Source: Bacteroides mediterraneensis | GTDB lineage: Bacteria > Bacteroidota > Bacteroidia > Bacteroidales > Bacteroidaceae | NCBI RefSeq assembly: GCF_900128455.1 | Contig: NZ_LT635783.1 | Coordinates: 2,134,919-2,198,918, forward strand | DNA: 64,000 nt | Reading direction: 5' to 3' | Shown here: one piece after another, positions 26,079 through 34,158 of the stretch | Numbering within the stretch: the first letter of the stretch is position 1 | Layout: the number at the start of each line of letters is the position of its first letter | Position numbers and translations under genes: made by a program | Notes under the pieces: generated by a model | What the model was told of the DNA's origin: nothing | Databases searched by the model: none | The model's input: the letters and a program-made list of their open reading frames with translations, nothing else

Positions 26079-26570
26079 TCAGAACCCCATCTTTTTGGTC
26101 TTTCCGCTCACCTTCTGGATGTCCAGCCGGATGATTTCCGTACGAGGGAACGATTTGTTGGCATACTCGATGCCCTGTACCTTGTGGTCGGGACAGTATT
26201 TGGAGAGCAGGAGGGAGAGGGCCGACATCCGTTCTGCTTCGTGCAGGCTGTGGTGGGCCGTGCATTGCAGCACCACGCTTTCGTAGCCCGTAGTGAACTT
26301 GTCGGGGATGACGCGGCTCCGTCCCGTCACACAGAACGATACATTGGGGCAGGCGTCGATGCAACGCAGCTTGCGGCCCACCGGCGCACAATGGATGTAA
26401 ATGGAGTTTCCACGGTCCCACACATAATTAATCGGAATGCCGTAGGCTCCGTTCCCGTCTTCGCTCTGCATGGAGAGGATGCCGTATTCACCGTCGCGCA
26501 GGATTTCAAAAGCGCGGGTCTCGTCGAGCAGGCGGTCCTGCCTGCGCACGTCCTGATTGTTGTATTCCAT
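26079..26570 (-). CDS. Pyridoxamine 5'-phosphate oxidase-like flavin-binding protein (NimA-type fold)
   Basis: 163 residues of the split beta-barrel FMN fold. Seen: ALEILRDGEYGILSM-type opening (RAFEILRDGEYGILSMQ), YGIPINYVWDRGNSIYIHCAPVGRKLRCI in the FMN-binding region, and the typical SVVLQCTAHH core. This group includes FMN-dependent reductases and the 5-nitroimidazole reductase Nim proteins; the actual substrate is unknown. The start ATG 26570 is preceded by a strong GGAGGG ribosome-binding site, so it is preferred over the open frame from 26627, which would overlap the upstream gene. It follows the alcohol dehydrogenase by 13 bp. Confidence 0.85.
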   Translation of the reverse strand: MEYNNQDVRRQDRLLDETRAFEILRDGEYGILSMQSEDGNGAYGIPINYVWDRGNSIYIHCAPVGRKLRCIDACPNVSFCVTGRSRVIPDKFTTGYESVVLQCTAHHSLHEAERMSALSLLLSKYCPDHKVQGIEYANKSFPRTEIIRLDIQKVSGKTKKMGF

Positions 26571-26583
26571 AATCCCTCCGCTT

Positions 26584-27759
26584 TTATTGGTTGGCCAGTT
26601 CGTAGATTTCGCGGGTAGCTTGTGCATCCAGCGGCACGTAGCAGCCCACGTATTGCCCCTTGTTCTCGTGCAGTTTCTTTACCAGCAGGTCGATGTCCGG
26701 ATGCTCGATGCCCAGTTCCTTGAAGGTGACAGGCATGCCGATGGCATGGAAAAAGGCTTTCAGGCGAGCCACTCCCTCCAGGGCCATGGCTTTCTTGTCG
26801 TCCGACTCGGGCACGTCCCATACGCGGTTGGCATACTGGGCCACCTTGCCCACATGATGGCTGGCCATGTAGGTGAGCCAGGCCGGGAAAATCACCGCCA
26901 GTCCGGCCCCGTGCGTTACATTATATATGGCACTCACCTCGTGTTCCATGAAGTGCGAAGCCCAGTCTTCCACGGCCCCTACGCCGCACGTTCCGTTGTG
27001 GGCGATGGTACCGGCCCACATCAGGTTGGCACGGGCCCCGTAGTCCGTCGGTTCCTTCATCACCCGGAGGGCCTCCGTGATGATGGCCTTGAGCGTACCC
27101 TCACACATGCGGTCGGGCACCTCCTGGTCTTCGGCGTTGGTGAAATAACGCTCCATGATGTGCGCCATCATGTCGGTCACCCCGCAAGCCGTCTGCCAGG
27201 CGGGCAGGGTGTAGGTCAGCTCCGGATTCATCACGGCAAAGGTGGGACGGAGCAGGCCGTGTGTGCGGACACTCAGCTTCTTCAGCCCGTCGAGCTTCGT
27301 GATGACCGTGTTTCCGGAACCTTCACTTCCGGCTGCCGGGATGGTGAGCACCACGCCCAGGGGAACCGCTTTCTGCGGTACGGCCTTGTTGATATAGAAA
27401 TCCCAGAAATCGCCTTCGTAAGGGATACCCATGGCGATGGCCTTGGCCGTGTCGATGACGGAACCGCCGCCCACAGGCAGCAGGAAATCAATCTGCTCGC
27501 GGCGTCCCAGGTCGATGCCTCCGTACACCTTCGGGTCGGTAGGGTTGGGCTGTACACCTCCCAGTTCCACGTGAGGGATGCCCGCCTCATCGAGTTCCTT
27601 CTTAATCTTGTCGAGCAATCCGCTGCGCACCACGGAACCGCCGCCGTAGACAATCAGCACTTTCGTGCCACGGTATTTCTTCACCAGCTCTGCCGTCCGG
27701 CTCTCTGTGCCTTTTCCGAACACGAATTCAGTCGGGCTATAAAAATCGAAGTTATTCAT
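26584..27759 (-). CDS. Iron-containing alcohol dehydrogenase (YqhD/BdhA-like)
   Basis: 391 residues. NAD(P)H-dependent aldehyde reductase of the group III alcohol dehydrogenases. The dinucleotide-binding loop is VGGGSVIDTAKAIA. The metal site follows the family pattern of one Asp and three His within DMMAHIMERYF, EDWASHFMEHE and NVTHGAGLAV. The closest named relatives by sequence feel are NADPH-dependent butanol dehydrogenases. It is the first gene of a leftward pair with the flavin-binding protein, so a joint redox function is possible but not shown. Confidence 0.9.
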   Translation of the reverse strand: MNNFDFYSPTEFVFGKGTESRTAELVKKYRGTKVLIVYGGGSVVRSGLLDKIKKELDEAGIPHVELGGVQPNPTDPKVYGGIDLGRREQIDFLLPVGGGSVIDTAKAIAMGIPYEGDFWDFYINKAVPQKAVPLGVVLTIPAAGSEGSGNTVITKLDGLKKLSVRTHGLLRPTFAVMNPELTYTLPAWQTACGVTDMMAHIMERYFTNAEDQEVPDRMCEGTLKAIITEALRVMKEPTDYGARANLMWAGTIAHNGTCGVGAVEDWASHFMEHEVSAIYNVTHGAGLAVIFPAWLTYMASHHVGKVAQYANRVWDVPESDDKKAMALEGVARLKAFFHAIGMPVTFKELGIEHPDIDLLVKKLHENKGQYVGCYVPLDAQATREIYELANQ

Positions 27760-27879
27760 ATTGCTTACAGATTATAGGGTTTATATGCTTTGTTGGACAA
27801 AGTTACAGAATTTCTCCGTATTTTTTATAGGAAAAACGACACACCTCGGTATCCTCTAGTCAGAAAACTGGAAATTCCA

Positions 27880-27911
27880 TTTGCCTCGGCGCGGGGCTTT
27901 TTGTATCTTTG
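27880..27911 (+). promoter_or_regulatory. fhs promoter (-33 TTTG, 20-bp spacer, -7 TATCTTTG)
   Basis: TTTG at 27880-27883 and TATCTTTG at 27904-27911 match the Bacteroidales consensus exactly at 20-bp spacing. The transcript should start near 27918, 19 nt before ATG 27937. With its flanks the -7 box reads GTATCTTTGC, an exact CTnDOT target core. Confidence 0.75.
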
Positions 27912-27936
27912 CGGCACAAACTTAAAAACTGCCCTA

Positions 27937-29604
27937 ATGAAATCGGATATCGAAATAGCACGCAGCATTGAGCTGACAAAGATTAAACAAATCGCACGCG
28001 AGTATGGCATTCCAGTAGAGGAAATCTCCAACTACGGACGTTACATTGCCAAAGTTCCTGAAACACTGATTGATGAAGAAAAGGTGAAGAAGAGTAACCT
28101 GATTCTGGTGACGGCCATCACGCCGACAAAGGCCGGCATCGGAAAGACAACCGTTTCCATCGGTCTGGCACTCGGACTGAACAAAATCGGCAAGAAGGCC
28201 TTCTGTGCCTTGCGCGAACCGTCGCTCGGTCCCTGCTTCGGAATGAAGGGTGGAGCTGCCGGAGGTGGTTATGCACAGGTGCTCCCGATGGACAAAATCA
28301 ACCTGCACTTCACGGGTGACTTCCACGCCATCACTTCGGCCCACAACATGATTACGGCCCTGCTCGACAACTATATGTACCAGAACAAGGACAACGGCTT
28401 CGCCATGAAGGAAGTGCTCTGGAACCGTGTGCTCGACGTAAACGACCGCGGCCTGCGCTACATCGTGACAGGACTGGGAGGCAAGACCAACGGCATCACC
28501 CGCGAATCGAGCTTCGACATCACGCCGGCCTCTGAAATCATGGCCATCCTCTGTCTGGCAAGAGATGAAGACGACTTGCGTCGCCGCATCGAGAACATCC
28601 TGCTGGGATTCACCATCGACAACAAGCCTTTCACGGTGAAAGACCTGGGCGTGGCAGGTGCCATCACGGTGCTGCTGAAAGATGCGTTGTCGCCCAACCT
28701 GGTACAGACTACGGAACATACACCGGCCTTCGTACACGGCGGTCCGTTTGCCAACATCGCCCACGGATGTAACTCCGTACTGGCTACCAAGCTGGCCATG
28801 ACCTTCGGCGACTATGTAGTGACAGAAGCCGGATTCGGTGCCGACCTGGGTGCAGAGAAATTCTACAACATCAAATGCCGCAAGGCGGGTCTCCAGCCGA
28901 AACTGACGGTCATCGTGGCTACGGCGCAGGGACTGAAGATGCACGGTGGTGTGGATGTGGACAAAATCAAGGAACCGAACATGGAAGGCTTGAAAGAAGG
29001 AGTGAAGAACCTCGACAAGCACATCGACAACCTCCAGTCGTTCGGTCAGACCGTAGTAGTGGCCTTCAACCGTTACGCCAACGATACCGACGAAGAACTC
29101 GACTTCGTGCGCCGTCACTGTGAGGAAATCGGCGTGGGCTTCGCCATCAACAACGCCTTCATGGAAGGAGGAGCAGGTGCCATCGACCTGGCCAACCTGG
29201 TGGTAGACACCATCGAACACAACCCGTCGCAGCCGCTCACCTTCACTTACGACGAAACGGATTCTGTGGAAGAGAAAGTGACCAAGATTGCCTGCGGATT
29301 GTATGGAGCCAAACAGGTGCTGTTCGGCCCGGCTGCCCGCAAGAAGATGCAGATGATCAAGGACTTGGGATACACACACTTCCCGGTCTGCATTGCCAAG
29401 ACACAGTATTCTTTCTCTACCGACCCGAAACTCTACGGAGTGGCTTCCGGCTTCAACTTCGCCGTGCGTGACATCGTCATCAACGCCGGAGCGGAAATGC
29501 TGGTAGTGGTAGCCGGAGAAATGATGCGTATGCCGGGATTGCCGAAAGAGCCGCAGGCATTGCACATCGACATTGTGAACGGAGAAATAGAAGGATTGTC
29601 GTAA
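27937..29604 (+). CDS. fhs: Formate-tetrahydrofolate ligase
   Basis: 555 residues from ATG 27937, the normal family length. Makes 10-formyl-tetrahydrofolate from formate, tetrahydrofolate and ATP. The P-loop-like ATP site is [11 protein letters not shown]. Further conserved blocks are [32 protein letters not shown] VNDRGLRYI, and [14 protein letters not shown]. The frame runs open to 27790, but the promoter lies inside that extension. A CbiA-like gene starts 4 bp after its stop and is probably co-transcribed. Confidence 0.95.
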   Translation: MKSDIEIARSIELTKIKQIAREYGIPVEEISNYGRYIAKVPETLIDEEKVKKSNLILVTAITPTKAGIGKTTVSIGLALGLNKIGKKAFCALREPSLGPCFGMKGGAAGGGYAQVLPMDKINLHFTGDFHAITSAHNMITALLDNYMYQNKDNGFAMKEVLWNRVLDVNDRGLRYIVTGLGGKTNGITRESSFDITPASEIMAILCLARDEDDLRRRIENILLGFTIDNKPFTVKDLGVAGAITVLLKDALSPNLVQTTEHTPAFVHGGPFANIAHGCNSVLATKLAMTFGDYVVTEAGFGADLGAEKFYNIKCRKAGLQPKLTVIVATAQGLKMHGGVDVDKIKEPNMEGLKEGVKNLDKHIDNLQSFGQTVVVAFNRYANDTDEELDFVRRHCEEIGVGFAINNAFMEGGAGAIDLANLVVDTIEHNPSQPLTFTYDETDSVEEKVTKIACGLYGAKQVLFGPAARKKMQMIKDLGYTHFPVCIAKTQYSFSTDPKLYGVASGFNFAVRDIVINAGAEMLVVVAGEMMRMPGLPKEPQALHIDIVNGEIEGLS

Positions 29605-29608
29605 GCCG

Positions 29609-30931
29609 ATGAAGCCACAGTTTCTTGTCGGAGCCCTGATGCCCGGAAGCGGGCAGACCCTCGTGGCCTTGGGACTGATGCGGGCGTTGCGCAACCGCGG
29701 CCTGCATGTACAGTCGTTCAAGTGCGGACCGGAGCTGGCTGAGCTGCGCTATCATGCGCTGGCCACAGACCACGAACCGGCCAATCTAGATGCGTGGATG
29801 GCCTCGCACACTCATCTGCAAACCCTCTACAACGGTTACGGCGAAAAGGCCGATGTATGTCTCGTAGAAGGGAAGGGAGGACTGTTCGACGGTTTCCGGA
29901 AAGCGCAGGGAAGCGGGGCCGAACTGGCCCGTCTGATGAGAATACCAGTGGTGCTGGTGGTCAGCGCGCGCAATGCGGGCTACTCCACGGCAGCCATGCT
30001 GCAAGGCTTCAAACATTTCTATACAGATTTGAAAATAGCCGGAGTGATTTTCAACCAGGTCACTTCGGCTGCCCAATATGGTTTCCTGCGCGAAACCTGT
30101 GCCGAGGCGGGAGTGGAATGTCTGGGTTATCTTCCTTTACTGGAGGATGCAGGCCTTCCTCTCCGGCATCAGGCACTTACCCTGCCGCTCCGGAAGGATC
30201 TCGACCAGCTTTTCCAGAAGGTGGCCGAACAACTGGCGCAGCATGTCGACTTGCCCAAGCTGTTGAATCTTTGTACCCGTATCTTCCCTTGTGCGTACTC
30301 ACTCCCTTACATTTCGGAAACTGAAACGGAGGCATGGATTGGTGCCCGAAAACTGCGGATTGCCCTGGCTTCCGACCCGGCCTTTCCTTTCCTGTACCGG
30401 AGAAGCATCGACCGCATTCAAGGAGAAATCATCCGTTTCAGTCCGGTGTTCGGCAGCAAATTGCCTCAGGCGGACATCGTCTACCTTCCCGGAGGTTATC
30501 CGGAACTGTTTGCCCGCCAGCTGCATCGACGTAAACCCCTGATGGAACAGTTACGCGACTACGTGGAAAACGGAGGAAAGCTGTTGGCCGAGGGAGGAGG
30601 AATGGCACTGTTGGGACAGACCTTGACCGCACGTCCCGGCGGAACGGCCTACGAGATGGCCGGCATCCTGCCTTATTCCGTCTGCGTGAAAGACAACCGT
30701 CCGTGCAGCGGATACCGCCAGACTTCCTATCGGGAACTCAAGCTGAAAGGATATGAGTATCGCTACTTCGACATCGTGCCAACGGAAGAAGCCGCTTCGC
30801 TCCAGACTCCGGTGTGTCATGCCAAGGGAGGGGAGATGCCCGGCTCATACTTTTTCCGTTACAAGAACTGCATCGCCACTTCCGTCCACAATTATTGGGG
30901 AGAAATCGGTCTGTACAAGCTCTGGGAGTAG
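29609..30931 (+). CDS. Degenerate cobyrinate a,c-diamide synthase-like (CbiA/CobB) protein
   Basis: 440 residues with the two-domain layout of CbiA: an N-terminal MinD-like ATPase (1-190) and a C-terminal class I glutaminase-like domain (245-440). Key residues are changed. The P-loop reads PGSGQT (12-17) with Gln where the ATP-binding Lys should be, and the glutaminase nucleophile elbow reads AEGGGM with Gly329 replacing the catalytic Cys. A His is kept in TSVHNYW. The protein therefore probably cannot use glutamine and may not hydrolyse ATP as CbiA does. No other cobalamin genes are nearby. It is 4 bp downstream of fhs. Confidence 0.8.
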   Translation: MKPQFLVGALMPGSGQTLVALGLMRALRNRGLHVQSFKCGPELAELRYHALATDHEPANLDAWMASHTHLQTLYNGYGEKADVCLVEGKGGLFDGFRKAQGSGAELARLMRIPVVLVVSARNAGYSTAAMLQGFKHFYTDLKIAGVIFNQVTSAAQYGFLRETCAEAGVECLGYLPLLEDAGLPLRHQALTLPLRKDLDQLFQKVAEQLAQHVDLPKLLNLCTRIFPCAYSLPYISETETEAWIGARKLRIALASDPAFPFLYRRSIDRIQGEIIRFSPVFGSKLPQADIVYLPGGYPELFARQLHRRKPLMEQLRDYVENGGKLLAEGGGMALLGQTLTARPGGTAYEMAGILPYSVCVKDNRPCSGYRQTSYRELKLKGYEYRYFDIVPTEEAASLQTPVCHAKGGEMPGSYFFRYKNCIATSVHNYWGEIGLYKLWE

Positions 30932-31003
30932 GTCGGCAGCCTCTTTTTCTGCTTTTCGGGCGAAAAAAAATGAAGAAAAAGGAGGATTCTAAAAAAATAA
31001 TTC

Positions 31004-31011
31004 TATCTTTG
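31004..31011 (+). promoter_or_regulatory. -7 promoter box for tRNA-Gly (TATCTTTG)
   Basis: Exact TAnnTTTG match 12 bp upstream of the mature tRNA 5' end. Confidence 0.55.
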
Positions 31012-31023
31012 CATCACCAAATC

Positions 31024-31096
31024 GCGGCAGTAGCTCAGTTGGTAGAGCATCAGCTTCCCAAGCTGAGGGTCACGGGTTCGAGTCCCGCTTGCCGCT
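31024..31096 (+). tRNA. tRNA-Gly (CCC)
   Basis: 73 nt, no encoded CCA. GCGGCAG pairs with TTGCCGC in the acceptor. The anticodon loop TTCCCAA gives anticodon CCC (decoding GGG). The T-arm is GGGTTCGAGTCCC. The terminator follows 10 nt after the discriminator base. Confidence 0.95.
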
Positions 31097-31105
31097 CTTA
31101 TTGAT

Positions 31106-31145
31106 AATCAGAGGCTTATATAAAGTGAGCTTCTGATTTTTTTTG
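31106..31145 (+). terminator. Terminator after tRNA-Gly
   Basis: ATCAGAGGCT (31107-31116) pairs with AGCTTCTGAT (31128-31137) with one G-U, followed by a run of eight Ts. Confidence 0.65.
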
Positions 31146-31270
31146 ATAGTACTCCCTTTATAAAGAATCAAGGCCTTGTTGCCCATTCCTGACACCTTAC
31201 CGTAAAGGTGGTCATCTTCTTTGCTGTATTCCACGGAGCCCTTGTAACCTTTGTATTCCCAATAATTCAT
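31145..31270 (-). pseudogene. hicB antitoxin remnant (N-terminal 42 residues)
   Basis: The minus-strand frame begins MNYWEYKGYKGSVEYSKEDD and continues LYGKVSGMGNKALILYKGSTI, which matches the first 40 residues of HicB antitoxins (partial RNase H-like fold). The match stops there: the usual EELKxDFxxAVDDYL segment and DNA-binding tail are missing. The frame then runs meaninglessly through the tRNA-Gly terminator. No hicA toxin is present. It is a broken gene abutting a tRNA 3' end, a common site for mobile element insertion and decay. Confidence 0.65.
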
Positions 31271-31360
31271 AATCAAACCATTATTCTTCCAATATATTCA
31301 GATATTGTGAGAAATAATTCTTTTTTCGTAACTTCGCAAAAACCCTAAACCGAAATCTTT

Positions 31361-31558
31361 ATGAAAGCAAAGTTACTGATTGCCCTGTTCGGCTTGTTGC
31401 TCAGCCTGGGCACTACCTCGTGCGTGACACCGCGACACGCCAAGAGACCTCCCCACAAGAAAGAAGTTCCTCCCGGACATGCCAAGAAGAAACACGGCAA
31501 AAAAGCGGCCAAGTTCTATGCTCCGGGACACCGCAAACCGCTTCCTCCGCAGGTCTGA
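31361..31558 (+). CDS. Small basic lipoprotein, unknown function
   Basis: 65 residues. The signal peptide ends in a lipobox (SLGTTSC, Cys21). The mature part is short and very basic (HAKRPPHKKEVPPGHAKKKHGKKAAKFYAPGH) with two PPGHAKK/APGH-type repeats. Such Lys/His/Pro-rich mini-lipoproteins occur in many Bacteroides, with no known role. A near-consensus -7 box (TAACTTCG) lies about 25 bp upstream. The gene stands alone between tRNA-Gly and the BlaI operon. Confidence 0.65.
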   Translation: MKAKLLIALFGLLLSLGTTSCVTPRHAKRPPHKKEVPPGHAKKKHGKKAAKFYAPGHRKPLPPQV

Positions 31559-31635
31559 GAAATAGAAATTCACCCTTCGGACCAGCCTTCAGCGGAAGTG
31601 TCCGGAGGGGGGAAAAAGGAAATAACTACTCTTTT

Positions 31636-31671
31636 TAGTTATTTAACTATGAAAATTAGTTTATAAACTAA
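31636..31671 (+). promoter_or_regulatory. Two palindromic operators upstream of the BlaI-family repressor
   Basis: TTAGTTTATAAACTAA (31656-31671) is a perfect 16-bp palindrome. TAGTTATTTAACTA (31636-31649) is a second one with 6-bp arms TAGTTA and TAACTA. They lie 37-60 bp before ATG 31709 and resemble operators of BlaI/MecI repressors (A+T-rich dyads with TA/AC arms). Autorepression by the following gene is inferred. Confidence 0.6.
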
Positions 31672-31708
31672 AAGTTTTAGTTCTTTGCGGTAACCAAATG
31701 AAACGGAT

Positions 31709-32083
31709 ATGAAAACACTTACCGCCAAAGAAGAAGAAATCATGGGATTTTTCTGGGAAAAAGGCCCCATGTTCGTCAAGCAGCTGGTGGAACTCTACGA
31801 TGAACCCCGGCCGCATTTCAATACCCTGTCTACTATTGTACGGGGGCTGGAAGAGAAGGGTTACCTGTCGCATACAGCGTTTGGTAATACCTACCAGTAT
31901 CATGCCGTAGTGTCGGAAGAGGAATTCCGGCGGAAAACCCTGCGTGGGGTCATCTCCAAATATTTCAACAACTCTTTCTTAGGGGCTGTCTCCTCGCTGG
32001 TGAAAGAAGAAGACATTTCGGTGGAGGAACTCAAGGAGCTCATCCGTCAGGTGGAGGAAGGAGAGCAGGAAAAACTACAGTAA
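31709..32083 (+). CDS. BlaI/MecI-family transcriptional repressor
   Basis: 124 residues. The winged-helix N-terminal domain (LTAKEEEIMGFFWEKGPMFVKQLVELYDEP, HFNTLSTIVRGLEEKGYLSH) binds DNA. The C-terminal dimerisation tail contains LKELIRQVEEGE. In the BlaI group, cleavage by a partner M56 protease relieves repression. The partner gene starts 13 bp downstream and two palindromic operators lie upstream, so an autoregulated sensor-repressor pair is likely. The signal is unknown and no beta-lactamase is nearby. Confidence 0.9.
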   Translation: MKTLTAKEEEIMGFFWEKGPMFVKQLVELYDEPRPHFNTLSTIVRGLEEKGYLSHTAFGNTYQYHAVVSEEEFRRKTLRGVISKYFNNSFLGAVSSLVKEEDISVEELKELIRQVEEGEQEKLQ

Positions 32084-32096
32084 CACTTTGCGGCTT

Positions 32097-33992
32097 ATGG
32101 GAACCTTTTTAGTCTACATACTCAAATCGGCCGTCTGCCTGGCGGTGTTCTACCTGTTCTACCGCCTGCTGCTCAGCAAGGAGACTTTCCACCGCTTCAA
32201 CCGGATAGCCCTGCTGGGGGTGATGGTACTCTCGTGCCTGCTGCCTCTGATACAGGTCACGGTCAAGGAGGCTTCTCCGGTAAACATGCAAATGATGTCG
32301 ATGGAGGACTTGCTGCTGATGTACCAGTGGAACCAAGGAGCGACGGTAGTAGAAGAGGGGGGCCACTCGTTCCGCTGGCAGGAAATACTGGTACTGGTCT
32401 ACTTCGCGGGACTGCTGTTCGTCATTGTCCGCCACCTCTGGTCGTTGGGACGCATGCTCTTCCTCATCCGCCACAGCCGGTGCGAGAAGCTGGACTACGG
32501 CGTCCGGCTGGTGATACACCAACGCCACATCGCCCCTTTCAGCTGGATGCGCTACATCGTGATTTCGGAAACCGATCTGAAGGAAGGAGGACACTACATT
32601 CTGGTACATGAACTGGCCCACATCCGTCACCACCATTCGTGGGATTTACTGCTGACCGAGCTCTGCGCCTGGGTGCAATGGTTCAACCCGGCCATCTGGC
32701 TGCTCAAGCAGGAATTGCAAAACATCCACGAATACGAGGCCGACGAGGAAGTGCTCCGTCAGGGCATACAGGCAAAAGAATATCAAATGCTATTAATAAA
32801 AAAAGCCGTTGGCGCAAGGCTCTACTCTATTGCCAACAGCTTTAATCACAGTTCACTTAAAAAACGTATCACTATGATGATTCGAAAAAAATCCAATCCA
32901 TGGGCACGCGCCAAGTACCTCTACGTACTTCCGTTGGCAGCCGTTACCGTAGCTGCCTTTGCCCGTCCCGAAATCTCCCAACCGCTGGACGAGATTTCAA
33001 GTGTCAAAGTTAATGATTTATCGGCAGTTCTGGAAACGTATGCCGATAAAAATGTGTCGAACCCTGCCGAAAAGGTCACCCTGAAGATGAAGGTGGTGGA
33101 TGAAAAGGGAGGACCCATCATCGCGGCAACCATACTCGTGGTGAATACGACCAACGGTACCATTACCGACGAAAACGGCAACTTCACGCTTGAAGCCGCT
33201 ACCGACCAAAGCATCCAGGTGTCCTACATTGGTATGGGTACGGTCACGATGACAGTCAAGGACTGCCTGAAGAAGGCCGACCAGACGATTGTACTGCCTG
33301 AAGGTGACACAAAGAAAGATGTGAAAGTAGTAGCACCTGTTCCGCAAGCCGTGACTTCGGACGACCGGACCTTTGACGTGGTGGAACAAATGCCGGAATT
33401 TCCGGGCGGCATGAAGGAATGTCTGAACTTCCTGGCCCGCAACGTGAAATACCCCACCAAAGCACAGGAAGCCGGTAAGCAGGGAAGGGTCATCGTACAG
33501 TTCATCGTGCAGAAGGACGGTTCGCTGAGCGACCTTCACGTACTCCGCCCGGTCGACCCGTGGCTGGATGCGGAAGCCATCCGGGTGATTGGCACCATGC
33601 CGAAATGGAAACCGGGCATGCAGCACGGTCAGGCGGTTGCCGTGAAATTTACTCTCCCGGTGACTTTCATGTTGGAGGGAACCAACAACCAACCGAAGGC
33701 AGGTGACAATGACATCGTAGTAGTAGGGTATGGAGTCACTCCGGCTCCTCAGAAAAGCGAAGTTCCGGTAGCAATCGTCCAAATGTTTCAGAACGGCAAG
33801 GACGGTCCGGGAAAAGAGGAAGCATTGCCGATGGTGCTGATAGACAAAACAGAGGCCTCCACCGAAACGATGAACAAACTCGACCCACAATGCATTGAAT
33901 CAATCACTGTATTGAAAGACGCATCGGCTACGGATATATACGGCGAAAAAGGGAAAAATGGTGTGATTCTTATCACCACCAAAAAGAAGTAA
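32097..33992 (+). CDS. M56/BlaR1-like membrane metalloprotease fused to carboxypeptidase-regulatory, TonB and SusC-plug-like segments
   Basis: 631 residues. The first 300 carry transmembrane helices and an M56 protease with zinc motif HELAH in VHELAHIRHHHSWD, plus HEYEADEEVL for the third ligand. Then follow a carboxypeptidase-D regulatory-like domain (VVDEKGGPIIAATI...ISYIGM-like VSYIGMGT), a TonB C-terminal domain (EFPGGMKECLNFL, KQGRVIVQFIVQKDGS), and a tail (VVVGYG, then VLKDASATDIYGEKGKNGVILITT) that copies the plug motif of SusC/RagA receptors. It pairs with the BlaI gene upstream. ATG 32097 is preferred over TTG 32088. Array 3 starts 3 bp after the stop. Confidence 0.88.
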   Translation: MGTFLVYILKSAVCLAVFYLFYRLLLSKETFHRFNRIALLGVMVLSCLLPLIQVTVKEASPVNMQMMSMEDLLLMYQWNQGATVVEEGGHSFRWQEILVLVYFAGLLFVIVRHLWSLGRMLFLIRHSRCEKLDYGVRLVIHQRHIAPFSWMRYIVISETDLKEGGHYILVHELAHIRHHHSWDLLLTELCAWVQWFNPAIWLLKQELQNIHEYEADEEVLRQGIQAKEYQMLLIKKAVGARLYSIANSFNHSSLKKRITMMIRKKSNPWARAKYLYVLPLAAVTVAAFARPEISQPLDEISSVKVNDLSAVLETYADKNVSNPAEKVTLKMKVVDEKGGPIIAATILVVNTTNGTITDENGNFTLEAATDQSIQVSYIGMGTVTMTVKDCLKKADQTIVLPEGDTKKDVKVVAPVPQAVTSDDRTFDVVEQMPEFPGGMKECLNFLARNVKYPTKAQEAGKQGRVIVQFIVQKDGSLSDLHVLRPVDPWLDAEAIRVIGTMPKWKPGMQHGQAVAVKFTLPVTFMLEGTNNQPKAGDNDIVVVGYGVTPAPQKSEVPVAIVQMFQNGKDGPGKEEALPMVLIDKTEASTETMNKLDPQCIESITVLKDASATDIYGEKGKNGVILITTKKK

Positions 33993-33994
33993 AA

Positions 33995-34120
33995 AAACGC
34001 ACTTGCGCTCCTCAAAAAACACAAGTGCGTTTAAAGGAAAACGCCTTTGCGTTTGAAGTAAAACGTAAGGGCATTTCAAACCAAACGCAAGGACGTTTTA
34101 TCACAAACGTACTTGCGTTT
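33995..34120. repeat. Array 3 of the 16-bp near-palindrome, 22-bp period (6 units)
   Basis: Units start at 33995, 34017, 34039, 34061, 34083 and 34105, every step exactly 22 bp. Neighbouring units pair off as near reverse complements: 1 with 2, 3 with 4, 5 with 6 (AAACGCAAGGACGTTT against AAACGTACTTGCGTTT, one mismatch). Three successive hairpins are possible. The array fills the 166-bp space between two convergent genes (M56 protein and altronate dehydratase), starting 3 bp after one stop and ending 39 bp from the other. Confidence 0.9.
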
Positions 34121-34158
34121 TTTCATGGGGTTCAGCTGTTTTCATAAACAACTGTTTA

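Noticed and set aside
25910-26134. A 74-codon open frame running across array 2
   Set aside because: The frame is a by-product of the repeats; 22 bp is not a multiple of three so no peptide repeat exists, and no ribosome site precedes it.
27934-29721. 595-codon open frame opposite fhs
   Set aside because: Shadow of a highly conserved, G+C-rich gene; no recognisable domain.
31070-31276. 68-residue protein extending the hicB fragment through the tRNA-Gly terminator
   Set aside because: Only the first 42 residues resemble HicB; the rest is translated from the terminator and tRNA sequence.
643-34120. The three 22-bp-period arrays as CRISPR arrays
   Set aside because: Units are 16 bp with 6-bp spacers, orientation is mixed and there are no cas genes. 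CRISPR repeats are longer, in one orientation, and have spacers of about 30 bp or more.
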